A stretch of DNA of 64,000 bases from positions 1-64,000 of the forward strand of contig NZ_NIVQ01000011.1 of NCBI RefSeq assembly GCF_002811245.1, read 5' to 3'. Shown here piece after piece: positions 45,004 to 54,229 of the stretch; position 1 is the stretch's first letter; each line of letters starts with the position of its first letter. The notes beneath the pieces were generated by a model. It was not told where the DNA came from and made no database searches. It saw nothing but the letters and a program-made list of their open reading frames with translations. Origin of the DNA: Vibrio salilacus. GTDB lineage: Bacteria > Pseudomonadota > Gammaproteobacteria > Enterobacterales > Vibrionaceae. The position numbers were made by a program, and so were the translations under genes.

Positions 45004-45020
45004 TTAAAGCATAGACAAAA
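45004..45020 (-). promoter_or_regulatory. Cluster promoter element, copy 2 (RpoS-like extended -10)
   Basis: On the minus strand this is the same 17-mer TTTTGTCTATGCTTTAA found before the opposing operon. The -10 hexamer would be at 45013-45008 and the start near 45000, giving a leader of about 65 nt for the REC-HDOD gene. Surrounding sequences differ between the copies except for short C-rich and GGG tracts, so the identity is specific to the promoter core. Confidence 0.55.
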
Positions 45021-45131
45021 AATTGGGCTTTGCTGCCAACCGCTTAACAAATGTGGAAAATGGGGTAGCCTGGGGAAATTCGGCCTCAATCGACCCAGAA
45101 AGAGGTTGTTTTTTGAATTTTAAATCACTAG

Positions 45132-45387
45132 GTTCTGTTGACCGTTCGAGCTGATTTTTGCAGCACTTTGTGGGAAATTGATACAAGGCATCGGCTTTGA
45201 CGTGTGGTTACTAAAAAGCCGATAACGCAGTAGAAATGAACCACAAAGGCTGTCCGAAGGGTTCGGCTAGAATCGTTTTATGCTTTGTTAAGCCGTATTG
45301 ACTTAGAATAACTAGGCGACATACTTCTTGCCGCACCTAAAACGATTCTATCTCGAACAAAATTTAACTGCGAAAGATAAACAGACC
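45132..45387. mobile_element. MITE-like element, copy B (longer form)
   Basis: 256-bp non-coding element with ends GTTCTGTTGACC and (reverse complement) GGTCTGTTTATC, flanked by CTAG on the left and CTAA on the right, compatible with YTAR duplications of IS5-group transposition. Inside, a 13-bp inverted repeat (TAGAATCGTTTTA near 45270 and TAAAACGATTCTA near 45338) can form a long hairpin. Outer about 62 bp and 34 bp match copy A at 6899-6994 in inverse orientation. No transposase. Confidence 0.65.
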
Positions 45388-45652
45388 CTAATAATTGACT
45401 ACCACCACTGCAGGCTAATCAATGGCAAGGCAGACTTTATGGCGAACCGACACATGGGTGAAGACCTAGACTAAGTGGTCCTACTTATTGGAGGGCTTTT
45501 AAGTTTGACCTTATGTCGCATGGAATTCTGTGGGCAACTTACAGTATGATTAGATTAAACAAATATTAGTGATCTAACATATTCATCGATCAATTAAGTA
45601 TTCAAAAAATTTAATATTCAAAGGTGTATGGTTATGTTTTAAATTCTAAGAT
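45388..45652. other. Non-coding stretch between MITE copy B and rraB
   Basis: No open frame of note and no RNA gene recognised. The first about 100 bp has moderate GC and could be debris of an older insertion; the rest is strongly AT-rich. Confidence 0.4.
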
Positions 45653-45677
45653 AAAAACCTCACCATATGGCGAGGTT
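45651..45677 (-). terminator. Terminator of rraB
   Basis: Minus-strand stem AACCTCGCC / GGTGAGGTT (one G-T pair, ATAT loop) followed by TTTAT. Confidence 0.8.
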
Positions 45678-45699
45678 CTCATCTCATTAATTCTCACTT

Positions 45700-46125
45700 T
45701 TATTCATCATCAAAATCGTCGCTGTCATCTTCTTCTGAGTAAAGCGCATCTTCGCCAGAGTAGTAAGTGCCCCAGCCGTCATAGATGATGTCGTATTTTT
45801 CAGCAAGATGGATAAGTTTTTCAACTTGCGCATCAATCGCTTCTGCGCTTAGTGTCGACTCCATGGTCGCATCACAGCAGAGTAACTTTTTGCCATCTTC
45901 GTCTTCTGTCTCTTCAGCTTCAAGGACTTCAAAGCCCATCTTGAACGCTTCAACAACCGCTTTTTCTAGTGTGTTGAAATCTTCAGCAAAAAGATGATGT
46001 TCAATATCGTACAAAGCGTCTGGATCACTGCCATCTTCCAATAAGGCTTGAATGATATCGCGAGTATCTTCTTTTTGAATTTCAATTAACGCTTCAACAG
46101 ATAGATATTCATCTTCATGAGACAT
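45700..46125 (-). CDS. rraB: Ribonuclease E inhibitor RraB
   Basis: 141-residue acidic protein that binds RNase E and alters degradosome activity. Conserved segments [74 protein letters not shown] and the Asp/Glu-rich tail match E. coli YjgD. Start at MSHEDEYLS was chosen for GGAG 9 nt upstream; an ATG eight codons earlier is possible. In E. coli this gene neighbours argI; here it neighbours arginine deiminase. Confidence 0.95.
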   Translation of the reverse strand: MSHEDEYLSVEALIEIQKEDTRDIIQALLEDGSDPDALYDIEHHLFAEDFNTLEKAVVEAFKMGFEVLEAEETEDEDGKKLLCCDATMESTLSAEAIDAQVEKLIHLAEKYDIIYDGWGTYYSGEDALYSEEDDSDDFDDE

Positions 46126-46687
46126 ATGTCGTGCTCCAGATAGTGACAAAATTGATCATAAGTAACAGCGGAGAAATATCGCATGGATCCAGGGAAAATA
46201 CTACCTGAAATCGGCCAAGATCCAGATCTTTATCCACAGAATTGTTAGCGATCAAGTAAGATCCACTTCACAACAATGACAATTAACATTTTTTTAGCAA
46301 TGTGGCGATTCAGAACATTCTATCTGTGCGGCTAAAGCTGGTTATGCTTCGTCTTTCTGCGTTTTTATCTTGTCTATTTGCATATCCCAAGCAAGGTAGA
46401 AAATGAATAAAAACATAACAATTTTAATTCGCCTTGCTGATATCTGCATAGCTATGCTCAATTATAGCGGCATTTCGCACTCAGGACTGCCAATCGAGAC
46501 GAATAGCAACGCAGTTCAACGCCTAAATAACAAAAGTCAGCAATAGTGATAGTTCGCATAAAATCATCGCACACCAGAATATATGACTAACATATCTGTT
46601 TTTAGCCACTCATCCATCCATAAAATAGCCTTGCATCTTTATAACAATCTTGACATAACTAGGCTCAGGAATAATAAGTAAGGATAC
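46126..46687. other. rraB / arcA divergent control region
   Basis: 562 bp, AT-rich, no gene. It contains the ARG-box-like palindrome at 46444-46457 and several AT-rich stretches in which no single promoter stands out. No CRP or FNR/ANR-type site was convincing by eye. Confidence 0.5.
46444..46457. promoter_or_regulatory. ArgR-like palindrome upstream of arcA
   Basis: CTGCATAGCTATGC is identical to the sequence in the argR promoter (28895-28908) and contains the perfect 12-bp palindrome GCATAGCTATGC. It lies 231 nt upstream of the arcA start, so the promoter would have to be distal. Confidence 0.5.
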
Positions 46688-47911
46688 ATGATGAGTAAGT
46701 TGTACGTAGGCTCAGAAGTTGGTCAATTAAGACGAGTACTGCTCAATCGACCTGAGCGCGCACTCACCCACCTCACCCCTTCAAACTGTCACGAATTACT
46801 GTTTGATGATGTTCTCGCTGTTGAGGCCGCTGGTGAAGAACATGATAAGTTTGCTCAGACACTAACAAACCAAGGCGTCGAGGTGTTACTACTGCACGAT
46901 CTGTTGGTGGAAACCTTAGCTGTCGAGGAAGCAAAAAGCTGGCTACTCAATACGCAAATATCAGATTTGCGCTACGGCCCCACTTTCGCCAGAGATTTGC
47001 GTCATTACTTATTAGATATGGATAACGACCATCTCGCCACGATACTGCTTGGCGGCCTGGCTTATTCAGAGCTACCTATTCAATCCGCCTCGATGCTACC
47101 AAGCATGCATCGACCGCTCGACTTTGTGATAGAGCCGTTACCTAATCACCTTTTCACACGCGATACCTCATGTTGGGTATACGGTGGTGTGTCGCTCAAC
47201 CCAATGATGAAAGCGGCCCGTCAGCGTGAAACCAACCACCTTCGAGCTATCTATCGCTGGCATCCAGTATTTGCCGGACAAGACTTCATCAAGTACTTTG
47301 GCGATGAAGATTTGCATTACGACAACGCAAATATTGAAGGCGGTGATGTTCTGGTTATCGGCAAAGGCGCCGTTTTGGTCGGCATGTCTGAACGAACCAC
47401 GGCTCAAGGCGTTGAAAACCTTGCGGCCAACTTGTTTAAACATGGCCAGGCCAAGCAAGTGATTGCAATTGAGTTACCAAAACACCGCTCTTGCATGCAC
47501 CTTGATACCGTTATGACGCATATGGATATCGACACGTTTTCTGTTTACCCAGAAATCATGCGTAAAGACCTTAACACCTGGAGTTTAACCGCTAAAGATG
47601 GCGGTGAGATGAAGGTCGAAAAAGTGCCAAGCTTTATCCACGCAATCGAACAAGCGCTTGATCTTGACTTCCTTAAGATCATTACCACTGGTGGTGATAG
47701 CTATGAAGCTGAACGCGAACAGTGGAATGACGCGAATAACGTCCTTACGGTTAAGCCGGGAGTGGTGATCGGCTATGAGCGTAATGTCTATACTAATGAA
47801 AAATACGATAAGGCAGGCATTGAAGTGTTGACCATTCCGGGCAATGAGCTAGGACGCGGCCGAGGCGGTGCGCGCTGTATGAGTTGCCCTATTGAACGTG
47901 ATGGCATTTAG
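46688..47911 (+). CDS. arcA: Arginine deiminase
   Basis: Hydrolyses arginine to citrulline and ammonia, the first step of the arginine deiminase pathway. 407 residues. Guanidino-group motifs [18 protein letters not shown] (catalytic Asp region), [20 protein letters not shown] (about 218-237), [10 protein letters not shown] (catalytic His) and the terminal nucleophile loop [19 protein letters not shown] (Cys about 397) are intact. The ATG at 46688 (AAGGA 5 nt upstream) or the next ATG may be used. No arcB/arcC/arcD follows; instead a strong terminator, so carbamoyl phosphate formation must use ArgF-type enzymes elsewhere, such as the catabolic use of argF at 24154 (inference). Confidence 0.95.
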   Translation: MMSKLYVGSEVGQLRRVLLNRPERALTHLTPSNCHELLFDDVLAVEAAGEEHDKFAQTLTNQGVEVLLLHDLLVETLAVEEAKSWLLNTQISDLRYGPTFARDLRHYLLDMDNDHLATILLGGLAYSELPIQSASMLPSMHRPLDFVIEPLPNHLFTRDTSCWVYGGVSLNPMMKAARQRETNHLRAIYRWHPVFAGQDFIKYFGDEDLHYDNANIEGGDVLVIGKGAVLVGMSERTTAQGVENLAANLFKHGQAKQVIAIELPKHRSCMHLDTVMTHMDIDTFSVYPEIMRKDLNTWSLTAKDGGEMKVEKVPSFIHAIEQALDLDFLKIITTGGDSYEAEREQWNDANNVLTVKPGVVIGYERNVYTNEKYDKAGIEVLTIPGNELGRGRGGARCMSCPIERDGI

Positions 47912-47928
47912 CAAGAAGCGAAAAACTT

Positions 47929-47962
47929 AAAGGGTTGGCATATAGTGCCAACCCTTTTCTTT
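47929..47962 (+). terminator. Terminator of arcA
   Basis: Perfect 12-bp stem AAAGGGTTGGCA / TGCCAACCCTTT with a TATAG loop and T-rich tail. Confidence 0.9.
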
Positions 47963-48061
47963 TACTGTCAGGCAATTAGGAATAAACGAGAACAGTCACC
48001 GTTAATAACTTTCAACGATATCGCCGCTCTCATCTCTCGAAAGGCGAAGCCTGCTCTCGCT

Positions 48062-49507
48062 TTACTCAGTACCACCGACCGTAATTGAATCTAACTTGAG
48101 CGTCGGCTGACCCACTCCGACAGGAATACTCTGACCCGCTTTACCACACACACCGACGCCACGGTCAATGCTGAGATCATTACCGACCATAGAGACTTGC
48201 TGCATCGCTTCAATACCAGAACCGATCAATGTGGCCCCTTTGACGGGACGAGTGATTTTTCCATCTTCAATCAAATACGCTTCTGATGCTGAGAACACAA
48301 ATTTACCTGAGGTAATATCCACTTGCCCACCACCAAAGTTCGGTGCGTACAAGCCCTTCTTCACGGTTGAAATAATCTCTTCAGGGGTATGCTGTCCAGG
48401 CAACATATAGGTATTGGTCATCCGTGGCATCGGCAGATGCGCATAAGACTCACGGCGGCCATTACCCGTAGGGCTAACTCCCATCAAACGAGCATTGAGC
48501 TTATCTTGCATATAGCCTTTTAACACACCATTTTCGATTAAGGTGTTGTATTGGCCATTCACCCCTTCGTCATCGATATTAAGTGAACCACGCAGATCTT
48601 TTAGCGTACCATCATCAACGATAGTACAAAGATCCGAAGTCACCTTTTGACCAATTTTACCGCTAAAGACAGAGGCCTCTTTACGATTAAAGTCGCCTTC
48701 CAAGCCATGTCCGACCGCTTCATGGAGTAATACGCCAGGCCAGCCAGAACCGAGAACAACAGGCATCGCCCCGGCAGGAGCAGCATCCGCGGCTAAATTA
48801 ACCAGCGCGGTACGAATTGCTTCATCAGCATATTGGTAAGCAACTTTAGCCCCTTCACTTTCACTGAGGAAAAAGTCATAGTCAAAGCGACCACCACCAC
48901 CAGCACTTCCTCGCTCGCGGCGATCCCCCTGTTGTGCTAGTACACTGATCGATAAACGCACCAGTGGTCGAATATCACCAGCATAGGTGCCATCGGTTGC
49001 TGCAACCAACACTTGCTCATGCACACCACTTAGACTAATCGAGACTTCTTTAATCAACGGCTCTTTAGTACGAATATAAGCATCCAACTCTTTCAGCAGC
49101 TGTGTTTTTTGTTCTTTTGCCCAACTTTCCAGTGGGTTAACAGCAGCATAGTAATGCTGATTCTCATTGCGCTTAAACGCTTGAAGCTGACCATTTTGAC
49201 CTTGCTGTGCGATACCTCGCGCCGCATGGGCACTCTGCTTAAGGCCTTCGAGTTGAATCTGATCTGAGTAAGCGAAGCCAGTTTTCTCACCAGCAACTGC
49301 GCGTACACCGACACCACAATCGATGTTAAATGAGCCATCCTTAATAATACTGTCTTCAAGCACTAACGATTCATGCCAGCTCGATTGAAAATAGATATCT
49401 GCATAATCGATTTGACGAGTTGCAATACTCGCCAACGTGTCGATGATCGCTTGTTCTCCCAAACCGGCGGGTTTTAGCAACGCATTTTCTACGTGGTTTA
49501 TAGTCAT
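48062..49507 (-). CDS. tldD: Metalloprotease TldD
   Basis: Zinc-dependent protease that acts with TldE(PmbA) in microcin B17 maturation and CcdA degradation. From [19 protein letters not shown] it is 481 residues, equal to E. coli TldD. The zinc site [12 protein letters not shown] (HExxxH, about 264-275) is intact, with [10 protein letters not shown] before it and [28 protein letters not shown] near 410. An open frame extends 15 codons upstream into nit; the family start is preferred. It is the last gene of the msh/mre-to-tldD direction, 10 nt after nit. Confidence 0.96.
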   Translation of the reverse strand: MTINHVENALLKPAGLGEQAIIDTLASIATRQIDYADIYFQSSWHESLVLEDSIIKDGSFNIDCGVGVRAVAGEKTGFAYSDQIQLEGLKQSAHAARGIAQQGQNGQLQAFKRNENQHYYAAVNPLESWAKEQKTQLLKELDAYIRTKEPLIKEVSISLSGVHEQVLVAATDGTYAGDIRPLVRLSISVLAQQGDRRERGSAGGGGRFDYDFFLSESEGAKVAYQYADEAIRTALVNLAADAAPAGAMPVVLGSGWPGVLLHEAVGHGLEGDFNRKEASVFSGKIGQKVTSDLCTIVDDGTLKDLRGSLNIDDEGVNGQYNTLIENGVLKGYMQDKLNARLMGVSPTGNGRRESYAHLPMPRMTNTYMLPGQHTPEEIISTVKKGLYAPNFGGGQVDITSGKFVFSASEAYLIEDGKITRPVKGATLIGSGIEAMQQVSMVGNDLSIDRGVGVCGKAGQSIPVGVGQPTLKLDSITVGGTE

Positions 49508-49517
49508 ATATGTGCTC

Positions 49518-50339
49518 TTAGTCTTTTTGTAACTGGTTGCTGAATCGAGCATGCTGACGAATCGGCATGGCTGCTCTTAATTGTTCTACTTGGCTTAAGT
49601 CAATATCGACCAATATATTACCGACTTGATCGGTCAGTGAAGCGATCACCTCACCCCATGGCGAAATCACCATTGAGTGCCCCCATGTTTCGCGACCGCA
49701 GGGATGGGTGCCCACTTGATTGACGGCAATCACCCAAGCTTGTGTTTCAATCGCACGCGCGCGCAGTAATGTTTGCCAGTGGGCGCGACCAGTGACTGCC
49801 GTAAAGGCCGCAGGAACAGTGATCACATTAGCGCCTAATCGCGCCAGTTCACTATACAGTGCAGGAAAGCGTACATCATAACAGATCGTCAGGCCTAGGT
49901 GGGCAAATGGCGTGCTGTAGTCGACGACTTGCTGACCTGGCGTGAACGTTTCTGACTCGCGATAACGTCGATGCTCATCGGCGACATCAACATCAAACAT
50001 ATGCAACTTATCATAATGGCACACCAACTCACCCTGCGGTGAAAACAGTAAACAGGTGGTTGTCACGCCATTATGTCGGCTTATCGGCATACTGCCGATA
50101 AGTAGCCACACACCATATTCATCGGCGATACTGGCAAGCGCTTTTTGTAGTGGTCCATCAGCCAGAGGTTCAGCCACTTGATGGTAATCACTGCGACTGC
50201 CAAATACTAAAGCATTTTCTGGCGTGACGATCAGCTCGGCCCCTTGCTGCGCGAGCTGCATCACCTGCTGCTTAATGTAAGATAAATTCAGCTCAGGAGC
50301 GGGCCCTGAGGTCATTTGTATTAAACCGACTCGTTCCAT
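49518..50339 (-). CDS. Carbon-nitrogen hydrolase (Nit1/Nit2-like amidase)
   Basis: 273-residue nitrilase-superfamily protein with the Glu-Lys-Cys triad visible: TPENALV (Glu about 41), [10 protein letters not shown] (Lys about 110) and [23 protein letters not shown] (Cys about 153). The subgroup next to yhdP/tldD is commonly related to deaminated-glutathione/omega-amidases, so repair of metabolite damage is likely, but the substrate is not settled by sequence. It starts 11 nt after yhdP. Confidence 0.9.
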   Translation of the reverse strand: MERVGLIQMTSGPAPELNLSYIKQQVMQLAQQGAELIVTPENALVFGSRSDYHQVAEPLADGPLQKALASIADEYGVWLLIGSMPISRHNGVTTTCLLFSPQGELVCHYDKLHMFDVDVADEHRRYRESETFTPGQQVVDYSTPFAHLGLTICYDVRFPALYSELARLGANVITVPAAFTAVTGRAHWQTLLRARAIETQAWVIAVNQVGTHPCGRETWGHSMVISPWGEVIASLTDQVGNILVDIDLSQVEQLRAAMPIRQHARFSNQLQKD

Positions 50340-50350
50340 GAGTATTATCC

Positions 50351-53300
50351 TTATTCAATCACTTTGCGCAGTTTCTCCGGTAATTTAAATTCGCCTCTAC
50401 TACGTGATAGCTCTTTCACAACAGGGGCATCTAACGGACCTTTGACTTGATAGTCAACCTGAGTAAACACTTCAACGACAGGGGAAATCACCGTGGTAAT
50501 GGCCAAAACATACAAAGCGGTCTGTGGTGCCACTGCAAAAGCCGTCAGTACTGGCAGACCTGATGTGATATCAGGTACGAACTTCACTTCGGCATCGACC
50601 ATGCGGGTATTTAGATTGGCTAGACCTTTGATGCTCATGTCACCGGCGACTGCATCCATCTCGATGTCATTAGTAAGAAAAATACCGTTACGAATCGAGC
50701 CACTGCCAGTAATCGAATTAAATGCCATCCCTTTGTCAAACACATCACTGAAATCAAGCTGCATTTTACGAATAATTGAATCTAAACTAAATAACCCTAG
50801 CAACCTTGCCGCGCCGCTGACATCAGAAATGACCCCTTTACCAAGCTTAGTTGAGACCTCGCCCGAGAGGGTATCCATCCGCCCAGACCAAGGCGAACCG
50901 TCCCATTGCACATCGGCAGTGATATCAAATGGCGCACGCTGAATTCCACTGGTAATACCAAAGCGCTCCATCACATCACTGTTATTTTCACCCGAGATGT
51001 GGATATCAAATTGGGTATGACTTTGTGTTTCATTCAGTAACCACCAGCCCTTGATATCGGCTCGGTTGGTGCCGCTTTCAAATGTGAGCGTTTTCCACTC
51101 AAGTTTATCGCCTTGACGCTGTAAATCGAGATGCGCCTTGCCAACTCGATAACCCTGTAGCCAAAAATCATCAATGGTTAGCGTGATATTAGGAATTTGC
51201 TGATGAACCTGACGCTCAAACGCACTGATCAGTGGTCGCTCAGAATTTTCTGGCTCAAACATCAATGGTTCTTGACGATCTTTATCCAATGCCGGGACGT
51301 AAACATGCAATCGTTCTAACGCCACAGACAAGTCATACGGATCCAGATAATTCGCCTCGCCTTTGGCCTCTTGACTGTCCAAGCTAAGATACCAACCCAG
51401 TCCTTGGCGCTTAGCGCTAAAGTCGACATCATTCCAATCGATGCCGGCAATACGTAACTCCTTGGTATCAATGTCAATTCTTTCAGGAAAAGGGATTTCA
51501 GGCGTTTTTAACTTTGCCAATACCGCTTGAGACGGCCCTTGATCCGCACTCAACATTTCAAGCCAGTCATCTACATCGAATGAGTCGAGCCTGATCTGTG
51601 CTTGATGCCCCACCACAGGACTAATTTTAAAACTGCCTTTGCCAAGCACCAAATTAGTATCGGTGAAAACAGGAACTTCCGGTCGAATATCAATTTCAGC
51701 CTGATACTTAACGTTAGGCATTTGCACTCGCACCGTAATGCTTTCTTGATTGCCCGAAGCTTGCAAGCGGGCTTTCCCAGCCTCACCAAACGATTTAGCT
51801 AAAGGCTGTGGTAAGTGACTACTTACCAATCTTAAATCTGCTTCGGTATCAACTTGATAGGTAAAACCGACATCATCAAGCTGGATGTCGACATCCATGC
51901 GCCATGGTGCATGACCATCAACCGGCCCTAACCAATGTTTGCCAAGGTATGGCGTCAATGGTTTGATGTCCCAATCCCCAACAACATCAATGGCCACACT
52001 ATAGCCTTGTGCCATGTTTTCACCACTAAAATCAATCGAAACTGGCTGCGTCAACAGTGTCGCTTCAAGGCCTGCCGCACTAATAACGTCGTTATCAAAT
52101 TTCACTCGACCCGATACCGTTTCTAGTGTCATTGGCGGCGCATCAATCGTGACGTGATTGTCGGTAAGATCGGCATAACCCCAAGCGCGAGCGTCTTTTG
52201 TACTGTCAAACGGAATATTAAGCTGAAAACTCGACTCAACCAGACCGTCGACTTGTACTGCGGTCAACGCAGCGCCAACCGAATCCACTAACGGAGATGC
52301 GGTCATGTAATCACGTACCGCATTACCCTCAGCAACCGCTTTGGCTTCTATTTCAATATGTCCGCCCGGAGCTAATTGTGGAATACGGCCAGTAATACGC
52401 TTCGCGTCGACATCCATTAAAGTGGCGCTATGAGAGTCCAAGTACATGGCATCATTTTGGAACAGTAAATCGAGCTGTAGATCAGTAATCGATGGCCACG
52501 CGGTATCAAAGCTGAATTTTGCTTGTTTTAAGCCCACCCATGCTTGGAACATACCATTGTTATTTTGATAGGGAAAATCGCCCAATTTCCCATACCACAG
52601 CAGTTTTGCGGTATTGACCTTACCAGCCTGAATCGCAGTACTTAAATAATCCGTGAGACTTTGACCAAGTGCTAAGGTCGGCAGGTAACGCCAAGTTTCA
52701 CCCGCGTTGTATAAATCGGCTTCGGCATAGAAAGAAAGAAACGGGCTTTGGTTGTCGGGAAAATCAAGACGAAATGCCCCCAACACTTGCAGATCTGGAG
52801 TGGCGGCAGTGACTTTATCAGCCCACAAACTCCAGCCATGTTGACTATTTTGCCACACCAGATCAACTTGACCTTGTTTGATATTCAGTGGAGCTTGAAA
52901 CACCTCACCATAAGGTAACGTATCGTCAATCAATGTGACATGGGCCTGCGCCTGTTGCAGGTTGCCTGCAATCGACGCTGATAGCTGATGTACCTCTGGC
53001 AGCAGTTCCCATTGCGACATACTGCCCTGACTAAGCTCAGCCGAATAGTGCAGATTCTCCCATCCGCCATGAGCGGAGATCCTGATATCTTCGACCAATC
53101 CACCCAGCGACAATGTTTCGAGAAACTCACTGGTGGTATTGGATGGGGGCACCAGTTTGACTAGTGGAGTGATGGCAGCAATATCAAGCTGAGAAACGTT
53201 GATACGCCAAGCATCCGGCTGCCAATCAAATGCCATGTCGAGTTCTGGCCAGGCTTTGTCATCGGTATATAAATTCAGTGAATAAGCATTGACTTGCCAA

Positions 53301-54220
53301 CCGCTTTTACGCGGCTCAAGTTCTAAAACACCGGATTCTAGAAACAGCTCATGACGTTTACCTGCTTGCCAAACCAACTCGGATGACTGCAATTCAACAT
53401 AGGCGCTAACCGGTTGATTTCGTTCTAATGTTAACCAACTACTAAAACTAACTTGGCCTTTATCAATTCCCATTTCGCTTTGGAAATATTTAGTCAACCA
53501 CGGAGTAATAAGCACATTTTGCGCAGAGGCATAAAATTCACCACTGACCTCACTGAGTGAGCCGTGATCGATGAAGTCAGCTTTGACTCTGGCCGAGTTA
53601 ACATTACTTTGCGCAAGATTGACTTCGCCATCGGCCAAATGGTGACGACCATCGTTTTGCCAATGTAAATGAGTAATTTCAAGGTCGCGTGGTATACCAT
53701 CAATACCTAAGAAGTGAATTTTTGACTGCTTCAGAGAAAAGCTATCTAGCTGACGCAACAACAATTGATCCAGTTGCTCGATAACGTTTTTTTGCTCTCC
53801 CTGAGGATTCAGCTCTGGCGTATCACTATCAGTAATCCACTCCACGGAACTTATGTCGAGGTAAAGCTGATGAATACTCAGATCCGCCACCACAGGTTGG
53901 CGTTGGATCAGCGATTGAAATAGGTCGAGTTCAATCTCGACATTTTGAGCTGAAAACTCAATTCCACTGCTTTTGGGTGTATTAGCCTTAGCACCACGCA
54001 GCGAAATTGACGGATGGGTATTGCGCCAGAAACCGTGAATTTCGCTGATTTCAAACTCAAGCCCTGAGCTTTGATGGATCCAAGCTTGGATCTGAGGTTG
54101 AAAGTGGTTGAGTTGTGGCAAGGCGATACGCAGCCCAGTGACGGTAATCGCCAATAGCACCAATACCGACACTACAAACCAGAGAAAAAATCGCGTTAAG
54201 CGCGTAAATGTGGAATTCAC
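50351..54220 (-). CDS. yhdP: YhdP, AsmA-like envelope lipid transport protein
   Basis: 1289-residue inner-membrane-anchored protein. A single N-terminal helix (FFLWFVVSVLVLLAITVTGL, about 12-31) is followed by a very long periplasmic region rich in beta-strand repeats (DUF3971 and AsmA2-like C-terminus near 1000-1270), proposed in E. coli to bridge the periplasm and move phospholipids with TamB and YdbH. The start codon is GTG (54220) with AGG 6 nt upstream. It follows rng by 9 nt; the order rng-yhdP-nit-tldD is the enterobacterial one. Confidence 0.93.
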   Translation of the reverse strand: MNSTFTRLTRFFLWFVVSVLVLLAITVTGLRIALPQLNHFQPQIQAWIHQSSGLEFEISEIHGFWRNTHPSISLRGAKANTPKSSGIEFSAQNVEIELDLFQSLIQRQPVVADLSIHQLYLDISSVEWITDSDTPELNPQGEQKNVIEQLDQLLLRQLDSFSLKQSKIHFLGIDGIPRDLEITHLHWQNDGRHHLADGEVNLAQSNVNSARVKADFIDHGSLSEVSGEFYASAQNVLITPWLTKYFQSEMGIDKGQVSFSSWLTLERNQPVSAYVELQSSELVWQAGKRHELFLESGVLELEPRKSGWQVNAYSLNLYTDDKAWPELDMAFDWQPDAWRINVSQLDIAAITPLVKLVPPSNTTSEFLETLSLGGLVEDIRISAHGGWENLHYSAELSQGSMSQWELLPEVHQLSASIAGNLQQAQAHVTLIDDTLPYGEVFQAPLNIKQGQVDLVWQNSQHGWSLWADKVTAATPDLQVLGAFRLDFPDNQSPFLSFYAEADLYNAGETWRYLPTLALGQSLTDYLSTAIQAGKVNTAKLLWYGKLGDFPYQNNNGMFQAWVGLKQAKFSFDTAWPSITDLQLDLLFQNDAMYLDSHSATLMDVDAKRITGRIPQLAPGGHIEIEAKAVAEGNAVRDYMTASPLVDSVGAALTAVQVDGLVESSFQLNIPFDSTKDARAWGYADLTDNHVTIDAPPMTLETVSGRVKFDNDVISAAGLEATLLTQPVSIDFSGENMAQGYSVAIDVVGDWDIKPLTPYLGKHWLGPVDGHAPWRMDVDIQLDDVGFTYQVDTEADLRLVSSHLPQPLAKSFGEAGKARLQASGNQESITVRVQMPNVKYQAEIDIRPEVPVFTDTNLVLGKGSFKISPVVGHQAQIRLDSFDVDDWLEMLSADQGPSQAVLAKLKTPEIPFPERIDIDTKELRIAGIDWNDVDFSAKRQGLGWYLSLDSQEAKGEANYLDPYDLSVALERLHVYVPALDKDRQEPLMFEPENSERPLISAFERQVHQQIPNITLTIDDFWLQGYRVGKAHLDLQRQGDKLEWKTLTFESGTNRADIKGWWLLNETQSHTQFDIHISGENNSDVMERFGITSGIQRAPFDITADVQWDGSPWSGRMDTLSGEVSTKLGKGVISDVSGAARLLGLFSLDSIIRKMQLDFSDVFDKGMAFNSITGSGSIRNGIFLTNDIEMDAVAGDMSIKGLANLNTRMVDAEVKFVPDITSGLPVLTAFAVAPQTALYVLAITTVISPVVEVFTQVDYQVKGPLDAPVVKELSRSRGEFKLPEKLRKVIE

Positions 54221-54229
54221 AACCTGCCT

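Noticed and set aside
45004..45186. 60-codon frame on minus upstream of the cluster
   Set aside because: Overlaps the promoter element and the left end of the MITE-like repeat; no family resemblance.
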